Below, piece by piece: positions 27,625-37,227 of a DNA stretch of 64,000 bases (position 1 is its first letter; every line of letters begins with the position of its first letter). The stretch is from Paraburkholderia sp. GTDB taxonomy: Bacteria; Pseudomonadota; Gammaproteobacteria; Burkholderiales; Burkholderiaceae. The stretch is from assembly GCF_024281035.1 (NCBI RefSeq), contig NZ_JAMXLH010000006.1, forward strand, positions 1-64,000. The letters run 5' to 3'. Below the pieces are notes generated by a model that searched no databases, was not told the origin of the DNA, and worked only from the letters and a program-made list of their open reading frames with translations. The translations under genes and the position numbers were made by a program.

Positions 27625-28755
27625 ATGAAAAGTATGCAGAAAGTCCTGTATCCCACGGCAATTGGCATGCTGATGACGCTCGCGTTATCGACACACGCGC
27701 TGGCGTCGGGCCCGAAAGCGGTAAGCGGCCCGGGCGCCGATCCGGCATGCTTCAAGCCAGAATCGGCCAGCACGAAATTCTTCCAGTGGCCAGCCAATCA
27801 CGGCCCCTACCGCATTGCGCTCGTCAATGGTTTCATCGCCAACGACTGGCGCGTCCAGATGATCCGGGTCGCCAAGGCATATGTCGCGCAGCCCGCCGTC
27901 AAGAAGGACATCAAGGAATTCAAGGTCGTCTCCGTCGGCCAGGACGTGGCCGCGCAGATCGCCGCCGCGAACAATTTCATCGATCAGGGTTTTGACGCGA
28001 TCATCGTCGACGCGAATAGCTCCGCCGCATTCAAAGGCGTCGTGCGCAAGGCCAATGCGAAGGGCGTGGTTGTCGTCTCGTTCGATAACGTGATTGACGA
28101 CCCGGAACAGATTTCGGTCAACGTGAACCAGCATGGCCTCGGCGAAATGGCGGCTACGTTCCTGCTGAAGCAGGCGAAGCCCACGGGCGACCTCACACTG
28201 CTGCATGTCCGCGGGCCGTCCGGCCAGCCGGTCGACCTCGCCCGCAATCAAGGCTTTCATGAAGTGCTCGACAAGTCGGGCCGTAAAGTGAAAGTGGTCG
28301 ACGTGATCGGCAACTGGGCGCCAGGCGACGCGCAGAAGGCGACCGCCGACGCGATCACCGCCGGGGGCGTTTTCGACGGCCTGTACGTTCAAGGCGGAAC
28401 GCAAGGTGCGGTTCAGGCAATGCTCGATGCCGGCAAGTTCAAGGCGCCGATCTCGGGCGAAACGGAAAACGCCTATCGGCTGCTCTGCAACAAGGCCAGC
28501 CTGACCTGCCAGTCCGGTGGCACGGGTCCGGCGCAGAGCGCGGTCGCAATCAAGACGGCGATTGCTGCGCTGCAGGGCAATGTAATTCCGCAGGCCATCG
28601 CCCTGCCCACCTCGGTCGATTACTCACCGTTCGTAGCGGGTAAAAACGTCTTCCCGAATCTACCAGGCAGCTTCTTCGCCGGCAATAACTTCCCGAGCTG
28701 CAATATCGGCTTCTCTGCCGAAGAAATCGCGGCGCAGTCCGGTACGAACAACTGA
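27625..28755 (+). CDS. Sugar ABC importer periplasmic binding protein (ribose/xylose type)
   Basis: A 376-residue secreted binding protein of periplasmic-binding-protein family 4. The signal peptide (AIGMLMTLALSTHALA) is followed by IALVNGFIANDWRVQMIRVA, FDAIIVDANSSAAFKG and VVVVSFDNVID, the RbsB/XylF-like layout. A strong GGGGGAG site precedes ATG 27625. It is the first gene of a complete CUT2 importer behind the xylose-oxidation genes, so a pentose or related monosaccharide is the likely ligand. A half-site of the LacI-type operator (ATTAACG) lies about 100 bp upstream. Confidence 0.88.
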   Translation: MKSMQKVLYPTAIGMLMTLALSTHALASGPKAVSGPGADPACFKPESASTKFFQWPANHGPYRIALVNGFIANDWRVQMIRVAKAYVAQPAVKKDIKEFKVVSVGQDVAAQIAAANNFIDQGFDAIIVDANSSAAFKGVVRKANAKGVVVVSFDNVIDDPEQISVNVNQHGLGEMAATFLLKQAKPTGDLTLLHVRGPSGQPVDLARNQGFHEVLDKSGRKVKVVDVIGNWAPGDAQKATADAITAGGVFDGLYVQGGTQGAVQAMLDAGKFKAPISGETENAYRLLCNKASLTCQSGGTGPAQSAVAIKTAIAALQGNVIPQAIALPTSVDYSPFVAGKNVFPNLPGSFFAGNNFPSCNIGFSAEEIAAQSGTNN

Positions 28756-28812
28756 ACGGGAAAACCGCGCCACGACCGATTACTGCGCCGGGCAGGACGG
28801 AGACGCACGAAG

Positions 28813-30369
28813 ATGGCTGAAGGAACGCCGGACCCACTGCTGCGCGTAGAGGGTATTTCGAAACATTACGGCGGCGTTCGGGCGCTGGAGGACGTGCAAT
28901 TCTCCTGCCGCGCGGGCTCCATTCACGCACTGCTCGGTGAGAACGGCGCGGGCAAATCGACCTTCATCAAGATCCTCTCCGGCGTTGTGCAGCCAGACAG
29001 CGGGCGCATCTTTCTGGGCGGTGCGACGGTTAGCTTCGCCACACCCAAGGCCGCAGCAGATGCAGGGATCGCCTGCATTTTTCAGGAGCTGTCGCTGCTG
29101 CCCGATCTCACGGTGGCCGACAACATCTGCATTGCCGGGCGTCCGCGCCGGTTCGGGAGGATCGACCGGGCCGCCGAGCGGCGGCGGGCCGAGGAGATGC
29201 TCGCGCTGATTGGCGGCGACGACATCCATCCCGCCGCACCCGCAGGCAGCCTGCCTCTGTCGCGCCAGCAGATGGTCGAAATCGCCAAGGCGCTCGCGCG
29301 GCAACCGAAAGTATTGATCCTGGACGAGGCCACCTCGGCCCTGACCGCCGCCGACGTGAGCAAGGTCTTTACGCTTCTGAAACGCTTGCGCACGCAAGGA
29401 ATGGCCATCATCTACATTTCCCACCGGATGCATGAGATCGCCGAACTGGCCAACGACTGCACCGTGTTTCGCAATGGCCGCTACGTCGAGACGTTCGCCG
29501 CCGGTACGCGATGCGATGACGCCATCGTCGAGATGATGATCGGCCGGGAATATTCGAGCGCCTTTCCGCCACTCGGAGGAACCGTGCGCGAACGCAAACC
29601 AGCGCTGTCGATCCGCCATCTCTCGTGGGCCGCCGCGTTGAAGGACGTGTCGCTCGACGTGCATCCGGGCGAGGTGGTCGGCCTCGGCGGGCTCGACGGC
29701 CAGGGCCAGCGGCAGTTTTTGCTGGCGCTCTTCGGCGTGCTGATAGGCGTTGCGGGCGAGATCGAACTCGACGGCAAGCCGGTCAAGATCGCAAGCCCGC
29801 GGCACGCAAAATCGCCCGAACTCCGCCTGGCCTTGATTCCCGAGGACCGAAAAAACGAAGGGCTGATGCTGCCGATGACCGTGCGCGAAAACCTGTCGTT
29901 CGCCGCGCTCGATTTGGTGAGCCGGTTTGGCCGGATCGACCTTAAAGCCGAATCGCAGTTGATCGATGCAATCGTGCGCCAGCTGGGGATCAAATCGGAC
30001 GGGCTCGACGGTCCCGTGGCCGCGCTTTCCGGCGGCAATCAGCAGAAGGTGGTGATCGGCAAATGGTTGATGACGCAACCGCGCATCGTGCTGCTGAACG
30101 ACCCGACCAGAGGCATCGACGTCGGCACGAAGCAGGAAATCTATCATCTGCTGCGGCGGCTCGCGGAGCAAGGCACGGCGATCCTGTTCTATTCCACCGA
30201 CTACGATGAATTAATGGGCTGTTGCGACCGTGTGGCCGTCTTTTACGATGGCACGGTCACGCGCATGCTACAGGGCACGGAGCTCACTGAGCACAACCTC
30301 ATCGGCGCGGCGCTGAACCTGACGTCGACGGCCAATCACTCCCCCAGCCATCGCGGAGCATCCGGATGA
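28813..30369 (+). CDS. Sugar ABC importer ATPase with two ATP-binding domains (RbsA/XylG type)
   Basis: A 518-residue protein with two fused nucleotide-binding domains, typical of CUT2 importers. The first has Walker A GENGAGKST and Walker B VLILDEATSAL with signature-like LSRQQMVEIAKAL; the second has a degenerate Walker A (GGLDGQGQRQ), signature LSGGNQQKVVIGKWL and Walker B IVLLNDPTRGID. It powers the two permeases encoded next. It starts 57 bp after the binding-protein stop. Confidence 0.9.
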   Translation: MAEGTPDPLLRVEGISKHYGGVRALEDVQFSCRAGSIHALLGENGAGKSTFIKILSGVVQPDSGRIFLGGATVSFATPKAAADAGIACIFQELSLLPDLTVADNICIAGRPRRFGRIDRAAERRRAEEMLALIGGDDIHPAAPAGSLPLSRQQMVEIAKALARQPKVLILDEATSALTAADVSKVFTLLKRLRTQGMAIIYISHRMHEIAELANDCTVFRNGRYVETFAAGTRCDDAIVEMMIGREYSSAFPPLGGTVRERKPALSIRHLSWAAALKDVSLDVHPGEVVGLGGLDGQGQRQFLLALFGVLIGVAGEIELDGKPVKIASPRHAKSPELRLALIPEDRKNEGLMLPMTVRENLSFAALDLVSRFGRIDLKAESQLIDAIVRQLGIKSDGLDGPVAALSGGNQQKVVIGKWLMTQPRIVLLNDPTRGIDVGTKQEIYHLLRRLAEQGTAILFYSTDYDELMGCCDRVAVFYDGTVTRMLQGTELTEHNLIGAALNLTSTANHSPSHRGASG

Positions 30370-30388
30370 GCGCCGACGGGAACGGATC

Positions 30389-31408
30389 ATGACGGGCATC
30401 GGAACGCGCCTTCCTGCGCGCAAACGGCACGACGGCACCTGGCGCTACTGGCTGGCGGCGCAGCGCGGAGCACTGATCGCTGCGGCGATCTTCGCCATCA
30501 TGTTCGGCGTTTACGGTGCCGCCCAACCGATGGGGCTCAGCGTCGACATCGTCAACACAGCAGCCAACAAGGGCGCACTGCTCGCGCTGGTCGCCATGGC
30601 GCAGACGCTGCCCGTGCTGACCGGCGGGCTCGATCTTTCCGTGGGCATGATCTTCATGCTGGGCAATTGCCTCGCATCGACCATCGTCACAGGCAGTCCG
30701 GCCGTAACGGCGCTAGGCATCGTCGGCGTACTGGCCGCGGGCCTCGTTTGCGGCTTCGTCAACGGCTTGATCGTCGTGTATGGCCGCCTGCAACCGCTGA
30801 TCGCCACGCTTGCGACCAGCGCGATCTATTTCGGCATCGCGCTCGCGCTGCGCCCCCAGCCCGGCGGCGATATCAACGGCGATTTCGCCGACTGGATGAC
30901 ACGCTCGACGTTCGGCGTTCCCTCCTCCGTGCTGCTGATCCTCGCCGCCATCGTGTTCGTCTGGATGCCCTACCGGAACTCGACACTCGGGCGCGCCGCC
31001 TATGCAGCGGGCTCATCGGAGCAGGCCGCGTATATGTCCGGCGTGCCGATTGCACGCGCCAGGCTCAGCGCCTACACGCTCGCCGGGTTGTTCGCCGCGC
31101 TGGGCGGGCTGCTGCTGACCTGCATTACTTATTCCGGCGAGGCGCGCGCCGCACTCGGCGGCGACTACACATTGAATTCGATCGCCGCGCTCGTGATTGG
31201 CGGCACGTCGCTTTTTGGCGGCTCCGGCGGGGTAGTCGGCTCCGTCTTCGGGGCGTTCGTGATGCGCACGGTCGGCGATCTGCTCATCGTCTTCAACATC
31301 AATCCGGTATTGCAGCCGCTGTTCGTCGGGGTCGTGCTGCTGTTCGCGGTCAGCCTCGGCTCACTGCGCCTGCTGCGCGTGCGCAACAAGCTGGACCTCT
31401 TCCGGTAG
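30389..31408 (+). CDS. Sugar ABC importer permease 1 (RbsC/XylH type)
   Basis: A 339-residue permease with eight to ten hydrophobic helices. The conserved run VLTGGLDLSVGMIF and the late GGTSLFGGSGGVVGSVFGAF mark the BPD_transp_2 family. It begins 19 bp after the ATPase stop. A second, similar permease follows by 5 bp, so the channel is probably a heterodimer instead of the usual RbsC homodimer. Confidence 0.88.
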   Translation: MTGIGTRLPARKRHDGTWRYWLAAQRGALIAAAIFAIMFGVYGAAQPMGLSVDIVNTAANKGALLALVAMAQTLPVLTGGLDLSVGMIFMLGNCLASTIVTGSPAVTALGIVGVLAAGLVCGFVNGLIVVYGRLQPLIATLATSAIYFGIALALRPQPGGDINGDFADWMTRSTFGVPSSVLLILAAIVFVWMPYRNSTLGRAAYAAGSSEQAAYMSGVPIARARLSAYTLAGLFAALGGLLLTCITYSGEARAALGGDYTLNSIAALVIGGTSLFGGSGGVVGSVFGAFVMRTVGDLLIVFNINPVLQPLFVGVVLLFAVSLGSLRLLRVRNKLDLFR

Positions 31409-31413
31409 GCCCC

Positions 31414-32406
31414 ATGCTTCGCTTCAAGCCAAAGATCGACGCCGCGACGCTGACCGCCTTCGGTTGCATCGCCCTGCTGCTCCTGTTGGGCGGAGCCGCC
31501 AAGCCGGGCTTTTTATCCGTTGGCTACCTCGTCCAGCAACTCCAGGTCGCCTCTTTCCTCGGCACCATCGCAACCGGGGAGATGATCGTGATCCTGATGG
31601 GGCAGATCGACCTGTCGATCCCCTGGACCATCGCCATGGGCGGCATGATGGCCACGGGTGCGTCGGGCATCCTTGGGCCCGCCCTCGGCGGGCCGCTCGC
31701 GATCCCGTTCGGGATCTTCTGCGGTTTTCTCGTCGGCGTGGTGAACGGCCTGGGAGTTGCCTGGTTGCGTGCGCCTTCAATGATCTTTTCGCTCGGCATG
31801 AATGCCGTCGCCCAGGGCCTCATGGTCTATCACACCGGCGGCTTCGCACCTCAGGATCGGGCCACCGGTTTCATGATCGCTGTCGCCAGCGGCCAGTTGA
31901 TCCCGGGCATTCCGAATCCGCTGCTTGTCTGGATCGCGCTTGGCGCGGTCACGGTCTACATGCTCACACGCACCCGGCTGGGCAGGCAGATCTACGCGAT
32001 CGGCAATCGCGAGCGGGCCGTTTTTCTCTCCGGCGTCGACAGCCGGCGCGTCATCCTGATCGCGTTTGCGCTGTCCGGCGCCTGCGCCGCGGCGGGCGGC
32101 GTACTGCTTGCCGGCTGGGCGAACCGCTCGTATCAGGCGATGGGCGACCCGTACCTGCTGCCGACGATCGCAGCCATCGTGCTCGGCGGCACCAATGTGC
32201 TTGGCGGCCGCGGCACCTATCTCGGCACCATCGCAGGCGTCATCCTGATCACGTTATTGCAATCGATTCTGTCCGTGCTGCAGCCGCAGGACTATTTCGC
32301 GCAAGTCGGCATCAAGCTTCCCGCCGATGTGTTCCGCCAGGTCGTATTCGGGCTGGTGATCATCGTGATGATGATGCTGTACGGCCGCGAAAGACTGATT
32401 CGCTAG
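31414..32406 (+). CDS. Sugar ABC importer permease 2 (RbsC/XylH type)
   Basis: A 330-residue permease, the second membrane subunit of the CUT2 importer. It carries LMGQIDLSIPWTIAMGGMM and GGTNVLGGRGTYLGTIAGVI, counterparts of the family motifs in permease 1. ATG at 31414 is chosen, 5 bp after the previous stop. The longer in-frame reading upstream is a shadow of permease 1. It closes the importer operon. Confidence 0.88.
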   Translation: MLRFKPKIDAATLTAFGCIALLLLLGGAAKPGFLSVGYLVQQLQVASFLGTIATGEMIVILMGQIDLSIPWTIAMGGMMATGASGILGPALGGPLAIPFGIFCGFLVGVVNGLGVAWLRAPSMIFSLGMNAVAQGLMVYHTGGFAPQDRATGFMIAVASGQLIPGIPNPLLVWIALGAVTVYMLTRTRLGRQIYAIGNRERAVFLSGVDSRRVILIAFALSGACAAAGGVLLAGWANRSYQAMGDPYLLPTIAAIVLGGTNVLGGRGTYLGTIAGVILITLLQSILSVLQPQDYFAQVGIKLPADVFRQVVFGLVIIVMMMLYGRERLIR

Positions 32407-32611
32407 CGCGGCTCGCTGCCGTTGAGGCCTGATGCGCCATCGTGCGCAGACCCGCGCCACGATCGTGACGTTGGCCATTCTGCGGTGGAGAGGACAGGTG
32501 AAGCGAACGACGCCGGACACCTGACCGATAAAAAAAAGTCAGTGCGCGGATAATACATTTGCGGAACCCAGCGAGTTCTCTCGCACAACCAACAACTAGC
32601 GGAGTTCATCC

Positions 32612-32992
32612 ATGATCTTCACGAACGGGTTTACGTTTGCAAACTTTATTGTCGATGTGTTTTCGATTTTCATGTTCATATTGTGGTTCTGGCTGTTCAT
32701 CACGGTCGCCAGCGATTTGTTCAGCCGACACGATATTTCCGGTTTCCTGAAAGTAATATGGGTCATTTTTCTCATCGTGCTCCCGTATATCGGCATATTT
32801 GCCTACCTCCTTACGCAGGGCAGAAAAATGGCCATGCGCGGTCAGGAGCGAGCGCAAAAAGCACGCGACGAATTACGTCAGGTCGTCGGGTTTAGCGTCG
32901 CAGACGAAATCGAGAAGCTCGATCGCCTGAAGACGACCGGATCGCTTACGGAGGATGAGTACAGGCGGCTGCGCGCCAAACTCGTCGCCTGA
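32612..32992 (+). CDS. Small membrane protein with PLDc_N-type helices and SHOCT domain
   Basis: A 126-residue protein with two transmembrane helices (IVDVFSIFMFILWFWLFI and IWVIFLIVLPYIGIFAYLLT) of the PLDc_N pattern, a short charged linker, and a C-terminal SHOCT segment (EIEKLDRLKTTGSLTEDEYRRLRAKLV). SHOCT domains are short oligomerisation motifs. A GCGGAG site precedes ATG 32612. It probably sits in the inner membrane with the tail in the cytoplasm; role unknown. Confidence 0.8.
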   Translation: MIFTNGFTFANFIVDVFSIFMFILWFWLFITVASDLFSRHDISGFLKVIWVIFLIVLPYIGIFAYLLTQGRKMAMRGQERAQKARDELRQVVGFSVADEIEKLDRLKTTGSLTEDEYRRLRAKLVA

Positions 32993-33648
32993 GATCAACC
33001 GGGGCTTGGACGAGACTGCTGTTGAATAAAAGGTGTGCCTTCACGTTTCGGGTGCAGCGGCGTCGCCAGCCGACGCTGCTCTCCTGATGAATGCTTGCAC
33101 TCGCACCTTGATCCTTGCGAACGGCCACATGCAATCACGAAGTCCTTTCTTCGCCGATTTCGTCCGGCACACACGAGGCGTGACATATCAAGAAAAGGCA
33201 AGTTGCTTGTAAGTGCCACCCGCAGAGTCCTTTAACACCATTGAACACTATTGATTCGGTTTCGTCTGGTTAGCAAACTAAATTCTGGATATCGCAGTCG
33301 TGACGTTCAAACGACTTAAACGATTGTGCGTATCTCATTTGCATAACTGCCGATACCTATGGCGCGCGATATCAATTTCGATTCGCAATTCACCGGCAGC
33401 CGGGACGCAATCGCGCTTTAATCAATGTATGGCCGCCCGATCATCGGACAACACGAGCACCTGATTTGAGGCTCGCAGATAGTCGAGCTAAACTGTCGCG
33501 AGCAGGAGACCCGCACCGCTCAAGGCGGATATCGGTAAATAACATCTACTTCACACGCCATGGGTTGATGCAGTTGCCCGACTGCGCGCTATCACCGGCA
33601 ACACGATATGAACGGCACTACCTACTCACTTTCCAATGAGGTTCGGTC
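32993..33648. other. Intergenic region, no recognised gene
   Basis: About 650 bp between the SHOCT protein and the RcnB-like protein. I find no ORF with a ribosome site, no repeat and no clear terminator. Parts around 33240-33560 are relatively AT-rich and may hold the promoter for the next gene. Confidence 0.4.
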
Positions 33649-33978
33649 ATGAAAAGCCAGCTTGTTCTTTCTGCTATCGCAGCACTTCTCGTCAGCGTTG
33701 CCGTACCCGTCATGGCGCAAAACGCGCCGGCCCCGAACGAAAGCCAGGGCACCGGCCAGCAGCAAGTCATGCCGACCATGCCGCATCAGGATTGGCACGA
33801 AGGGAAACGCGTTCCCACCAAGTACCGCCACTACAACTTCGTCATGAAAGACTGGAAGAGCCACGGTCTGGACGCACCAGGTCGCGGACAAAAGTGGCTC
33901 GGCGTAAACGGCGATTACGTGCTCGTCACGACGAAGGACTGGAAAATCGCCAAGATCGTTCCGGGCACGACGCAGTAA
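33649..33978 (+). CDS. RcnB/CigR-like small periplasmic protein
   Basis: A 109-residue protein with a signal peptide cut near PVMAQN. The C-terminal segment GQKWLGVNGDYVLVTTKDWKIAKIV matches the RcnB-type core (W-x-x-x-G-x-DYVLV). RcnB in E. coli is a periplasmic protein affecting nickel/cobalt efflux; related proteins include CigR. No metal exporter adjoins it, so its role is open. A TGAGG site lies 8 bp before the ATG. Confidence 0.75.
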   Translation: MKSQLVLSAIAALLVSVAVPVMAQNAPAPNESQGTGQQQVMPTMPHQDWHEGKRVPTKYRHYNFVMKDWKSHGLDAPGRGQKWLGVNGDYVLVTTKDWKIAKIVPGTTQ

Positions 33979-34137
33979 GCTCACGCAGTAAAGTCACTTC
34001 GCTCGTTCAAATGCCCTGCCCCGGAGTGCATTCAGCCACTCCGGTCTCACTCTGCAATCCGGCGTCCCGCAACCGCGTGCTTACGGCATGCGCCGTACCC
34101 GCACCTTGTGTGCCGGTCCCATCGCTGAAATTGTGCA

Positions 34138-35184
34138 CTAGCTAACCGGCGGAACGTCTTCCCGCGTCAACAGCAACGCGAGCGGCCGCGTCGAATCGAA
34201 CGCCGTGAAGATGATGGTCAGCACCACGGTTCCCGGCACGGCGATAAATGCCCCGGCAACACCCCACAGCGCGGTCCACGCAGCAAGGCTCATCAGAATG
34301 ACCGCGGGACTGAGGTTCAGCGACCCGGCCATCAACCACGGATCGACAATATTGCCCATCACGAAGTTGATCGCCGACAACGCGATGGCAAGCATGGCCG
34401 GCTCGCTCCATTGACCAAACTGGAGCGCGGCCAGCAGGGTTGGAATGACCACGGAAATCAGCGACCCGGCGTACGGCACGAAGTTCAGCAGCACGATGAG
34501 CAAGGCCAGCAATGCGGCAAACTCCAGATCGATGAAATGCATGCAGATCCAGCTGAGCACCCCGAGCGCCACGCCAAGCAACGCCTTCAACGCCAGATAG
34601 GTGCCGATTCTCGCGTTGATCGTGTCAATGACCCCATCGAGATCGGCCTTGCCCCGCATGACCGTCAAAAGCTTTCTCCTGAATCTTCCATGCTCGATCA
34701 TGAAGAAAGCCGTATACAGCATCACCACGAACGTGGTGGCCATGATCGAAGAAATCGACCCAAGCAGCGAGGTGATAATCGCCTGAACGTTGACGGTGCC
34801 GAGCAGTTCACGGCGAAACGCTGTCCATGTCGGTTCCGTTTCGATGTGCAGCAACGCCGCGAACTTGGTCAACAACGCGAGCAGCGTCGCTTCGTACTTC
34901 GGCGCCACGGCCACCATCCGGTCGCTGTCGATGAGCAAAAGCTTCGCCGCCAGATACACGGCAATCAGGATGAGCACCGCGGCGCTCCAGTAACGCGCAC
35001 CTGCTCGAAGACGTTTGCCAACGTGCGGCAGGCGCCGGAGAATTTCCGCAAGCCCGAATATGACGTAGCAAGTGATGATCGCGAAAGCGATCGGCGCCAA
35101 TACCGGGCGCCCAATGAAAAGCACCCAACCCGTAATAGCGCTGATGACGACAAGGCAAGTGCATGTGATGAGATCCTGTTTCAT
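34138..35184 (-). CDS. AI-2E family (PerM/TqsA-like) membrane transporter
   Basis: A 348-residue membrane protein with the AI-2E family layout: two N-terminal helix pairs, a central soluble part, then LNFVPYAGSLISVVIPTLLA and a NIVDPWLMAGSLNLSPAVILMS segment characteristic of the family. Members export small signals or act as ion-coupled exporters; the substrate is unknown here. ATG at 35184 is chosen (MKQDLITCTCLVVISAI) with AAAGGG upstream; the longer reading has a non-typical N-terminus. Confidence 0.82.
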   Translation of the reverse strand: MKQDLITCTCLVVISAITGWVLFIGRPVLAPIAFAIITCYVIFGLAEILRRLPHVGKRLRAGARYWSAAVLILIAVYLAAKLLLIDSDRMVAVAPKYEATLLALLTKFAALLHIETEPTWTAFRRELLGTVNVQAIITSLLGSISSIMATTFVVMLYTAFFMIEHGRFRRKLLTVMRGKADLDGVIDTINARIGTYLALKALLGVALGVLSWICMHFIDLEFAALLALLIVLLNFVPYAGSLISVVIPTLLAALQFGQWSEPAMLAIALSAINFVMGNIVDPWLMAGSLNLSPAVILMSLAAWTALWGVAGAFIAVPGTVVLTIIFTAFDSTRPLALLLTREDVPPVS

Positions 35185-35643
35185 GGGCCCTTTTTGGCAA
35201 GACCTCCTCTCAACCGCCGGAACCTCAGGCAGTACGAGAATGTGTGGGTACGCGTCATGAAGTCCGCTGCAATTCACGCGCGACGCACGCAAACACCGAC
35301 TGCAATTCAGCTATGCCGCCGCTCATTATGAACCACGTTTGATCTGTGCGAATACAACCTGCCATTCATACTGCATGCGGTAATTGTTGATCTGCGTCGT
35401 CTATTAGTCGCGCACTCTAAAGAGGGCTTCGATTGCATTCCCTCTCTTGTCACTCCGCAGCGTTCATGCCATCCTGCCGTAGACGCTGAGAAAGCGAATG
35501 CAAACGAAGTTCAACGTATGTAAGCAAACCTCGATAATGCGCGTCGCGCTTGAGAACCAGGAACATTGACCATCGAATGCGATTTTCCGCTAACGCGAAC
35601 GATGCCGTGTCACCGGCGTAGTCGCAATTCAATAGCTGAAGAT
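35185..35643. other. Divergent intergenic region
   Basis: About 460 bp between the leftward AI-2E transporter and the rightward HdeD-like gene. It should contain both promoters. I see no gene and no clear operator. Confidence 0.4.
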
Positions 35644-36165
35644 ATGAAAAACAGTTCCTTCTTTACGCGGTCCAGTTCTGCGCTTCTTATCATTGGCGGT
35701 ATCATCTGTATCGTAGTGCCGTTCGTTTCGAGTTCGTTCATCGGCACGCTCTTCATTGCACGAATGCTGCTGTTCTGCGGCATCGTGCATGCATTCAGAC
35801 TCATCGCCACGCGCGGTACATGGCCGATCATCCGTGCCATTCCGCCCGTTCTCGTTCCGATCATTATCGGCTTGCTCATTTTGGTCAACAACAGCAATCG
35901 TGCACGCGGTCTCACGGTCATACTGATGATCTTTTTCGTGCTCGACGGATTCTTCAAGATCGTTGCATCCATCGAATCCGGAACAGGCCGGATCAATGTT
36001 GTTTCGCTGATTAGCGCCGCCTTGTCGTTTTTTCTCGCCATTTTTCTTGCGTCGATATTTCCATCTGCGCCCATGCAGCTGCTCGCGTTGTTTCTCGGCC
36101 TGGATCTCATTTCGATGGGTATCGCGCCGACGCAACGCGGCTTGCCCAGACGCACTCAACGATAA
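35644..36165 (+). CDS. HdeD-like (DUF308) membrane protein
   Basis: A 173-residue protein with six hydrophobic helices in three pairs, as in HdeD, an inner-membrane protein linked to acid resistance at high cell density in E. coli. Segments such as ALLIIGGIICIVVPF and LIILVNN-type helices fit DUF308 repeats. ATG at 35644 gives MKNSSFFTRSSSALL with AGCTGAAG just upstream. Not clustered with other acid-resistance genes. Confidence 0.72.
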   Translation: MKNSSFFTRSSSALLIIGGIICIVVPFVSSSFIGTLFIARMLLFCGIVHAFRLIATRGTWPIIRAIPPVLVPIIIGLLILVNNSNRARGLTVILMIFFVLDGFFKIVASIESGTGRINVVSLISAALSFFLAIFLASIFPSAPMQLLALFLGLDLISMGIAPTQRGLPRRTQR

Positions 36166-36255
36166 GCTCCGCTTGAGCGGACCGCTATCGCACACGCCGC
36201 CAGCGCGTGACAGGCGCGACGTGTCACCATTCGCCACCGCGACAACCGGTTACGA

Positions 36256-37227
36256 CTATTCGTTATTCGCACCGGGCAAGGATGGATCGAAACTCCGCGT
36301 GCCGCCTGCTGAATGCTCGACCATCGCGCGAGAGATCAATTCCCTCGCTTCGCTGCTCGATGCGTCGATGGTCAGTGCGCGACCGGCGTTATGCCACGCG
36401 CAAACCCACTGCGCCTGACGCATGCATAACCGCGCGTAGCCAAGCATCGCATCGCGCTCCTGTTCGCGCGAAACCAGTTCATGTTGCATCTGTAGCGCCG
36501 CGCCGTTGCCAGGCTGCTCCGCAAGCACATTCATGACGGCCCTGCGTGCCTGGGAAAGATCGTTCTTGTCGAGACTGGCACGCGCAATGGCGATATTTCT
36601 GGCGACGTCGGCCCGCATGTTCGCATCGGCTCGCCTGGCAAGTACTGCGCGTTCGGCGGAAAGACGTCGCTGCGTAGCGGCGTACCGCTGCGCGGTATTG
36701 GCGTGTGTCTCGCGATGTGTCGTGCTGGGCGATGCAGGTAGTGGCTGGCTCGGGGGTGCGTCGACCACTACGGTCGGCGGCGTGAGCGTAGCTGGCACTG
36801 CGACAACTTGAGGCACAGACGCACCTGGCGGCGCGAGTGCCTCCTGAGGCGCAGATGCCTCCTGAGGCAAAGACGCCTGCGGCGGCGTAAGCGCTTCTTG
36901 CTGCGCAGGTGCTTGTGGCGGCGCTGACGCTTGCGGCGACATCAGCACGGCCCCACCTACCTCATTTACAACATGGGGCGTTTCCGGTTCGGTGCGGTGC
37001 AAGATCCCATATGCCGTGATCGCAAGCGCGAAGACGACCACACTGCCAAACGCATAGAACTGTGGCCGCAGGTGATGCGTCGCAAGTTCGCTCGCGTCCG
37101 CTGCACGAGATTCGCTTGATTGGTTCGCGCCGCATTGGGGGCAGAATTTCATCAACCGGTTAATCCTGGCCCCGCAACGGAGACACTGCTGCGGACCAGG
37201 GCCGGCTCGACCAGGTTCGTTGAACAT
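36256..37227 (-). CDS. Zinc-ribbon protein with Pro/Gln/Ala-rich linker and helical C-terminus
   Basis: A 323-residue protein. Residues about 15-35 form a double-CxxC zinc ribbon (CLRCGARINRLMKFCPQCG). One transmembrane helix follows (FYAFGSVVVFALAITAYGIL), then a low-complexity linker rich in PPQAS/PQEA repeats and a helical C-terminal region with TPR-like spacing (ARASLDKNDLSQARRAVMNV). A cytoplasmic ribbon, single membrane span and periplasmic repeat region is the likely topology. ATG at 37227 is chosen because the ribbon then lies at the N-terminus. Function unknown. Confidence 0.7.
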   Translation of the reverse strand: MFNEPGRAGPGPQQCLRCGARINRLMKFCPQCGANQSSESRAADASELATHHLRPQFYAFGSVVVFALAITAYGILHRTEPETPHVVNEVGGAVLMSPQASAPPQAPAQQEALTPPQASLPQEASAPQEALAPPGASVPQVVAVPATLTPPTVVVDAPPSQPLPASPSTTHRETHANTAQRYAATQRRLSAERAVLARRADANMRADVARNIAIARASLDKNDLSQARRAVMNVLAEQPGNGAALQMQHELVSREQERDAMLGYARLCMRQAQWVCAWHNAGRALTIDASSSEARELISRAMVEHSAGGTRSFDPSLPGANNE

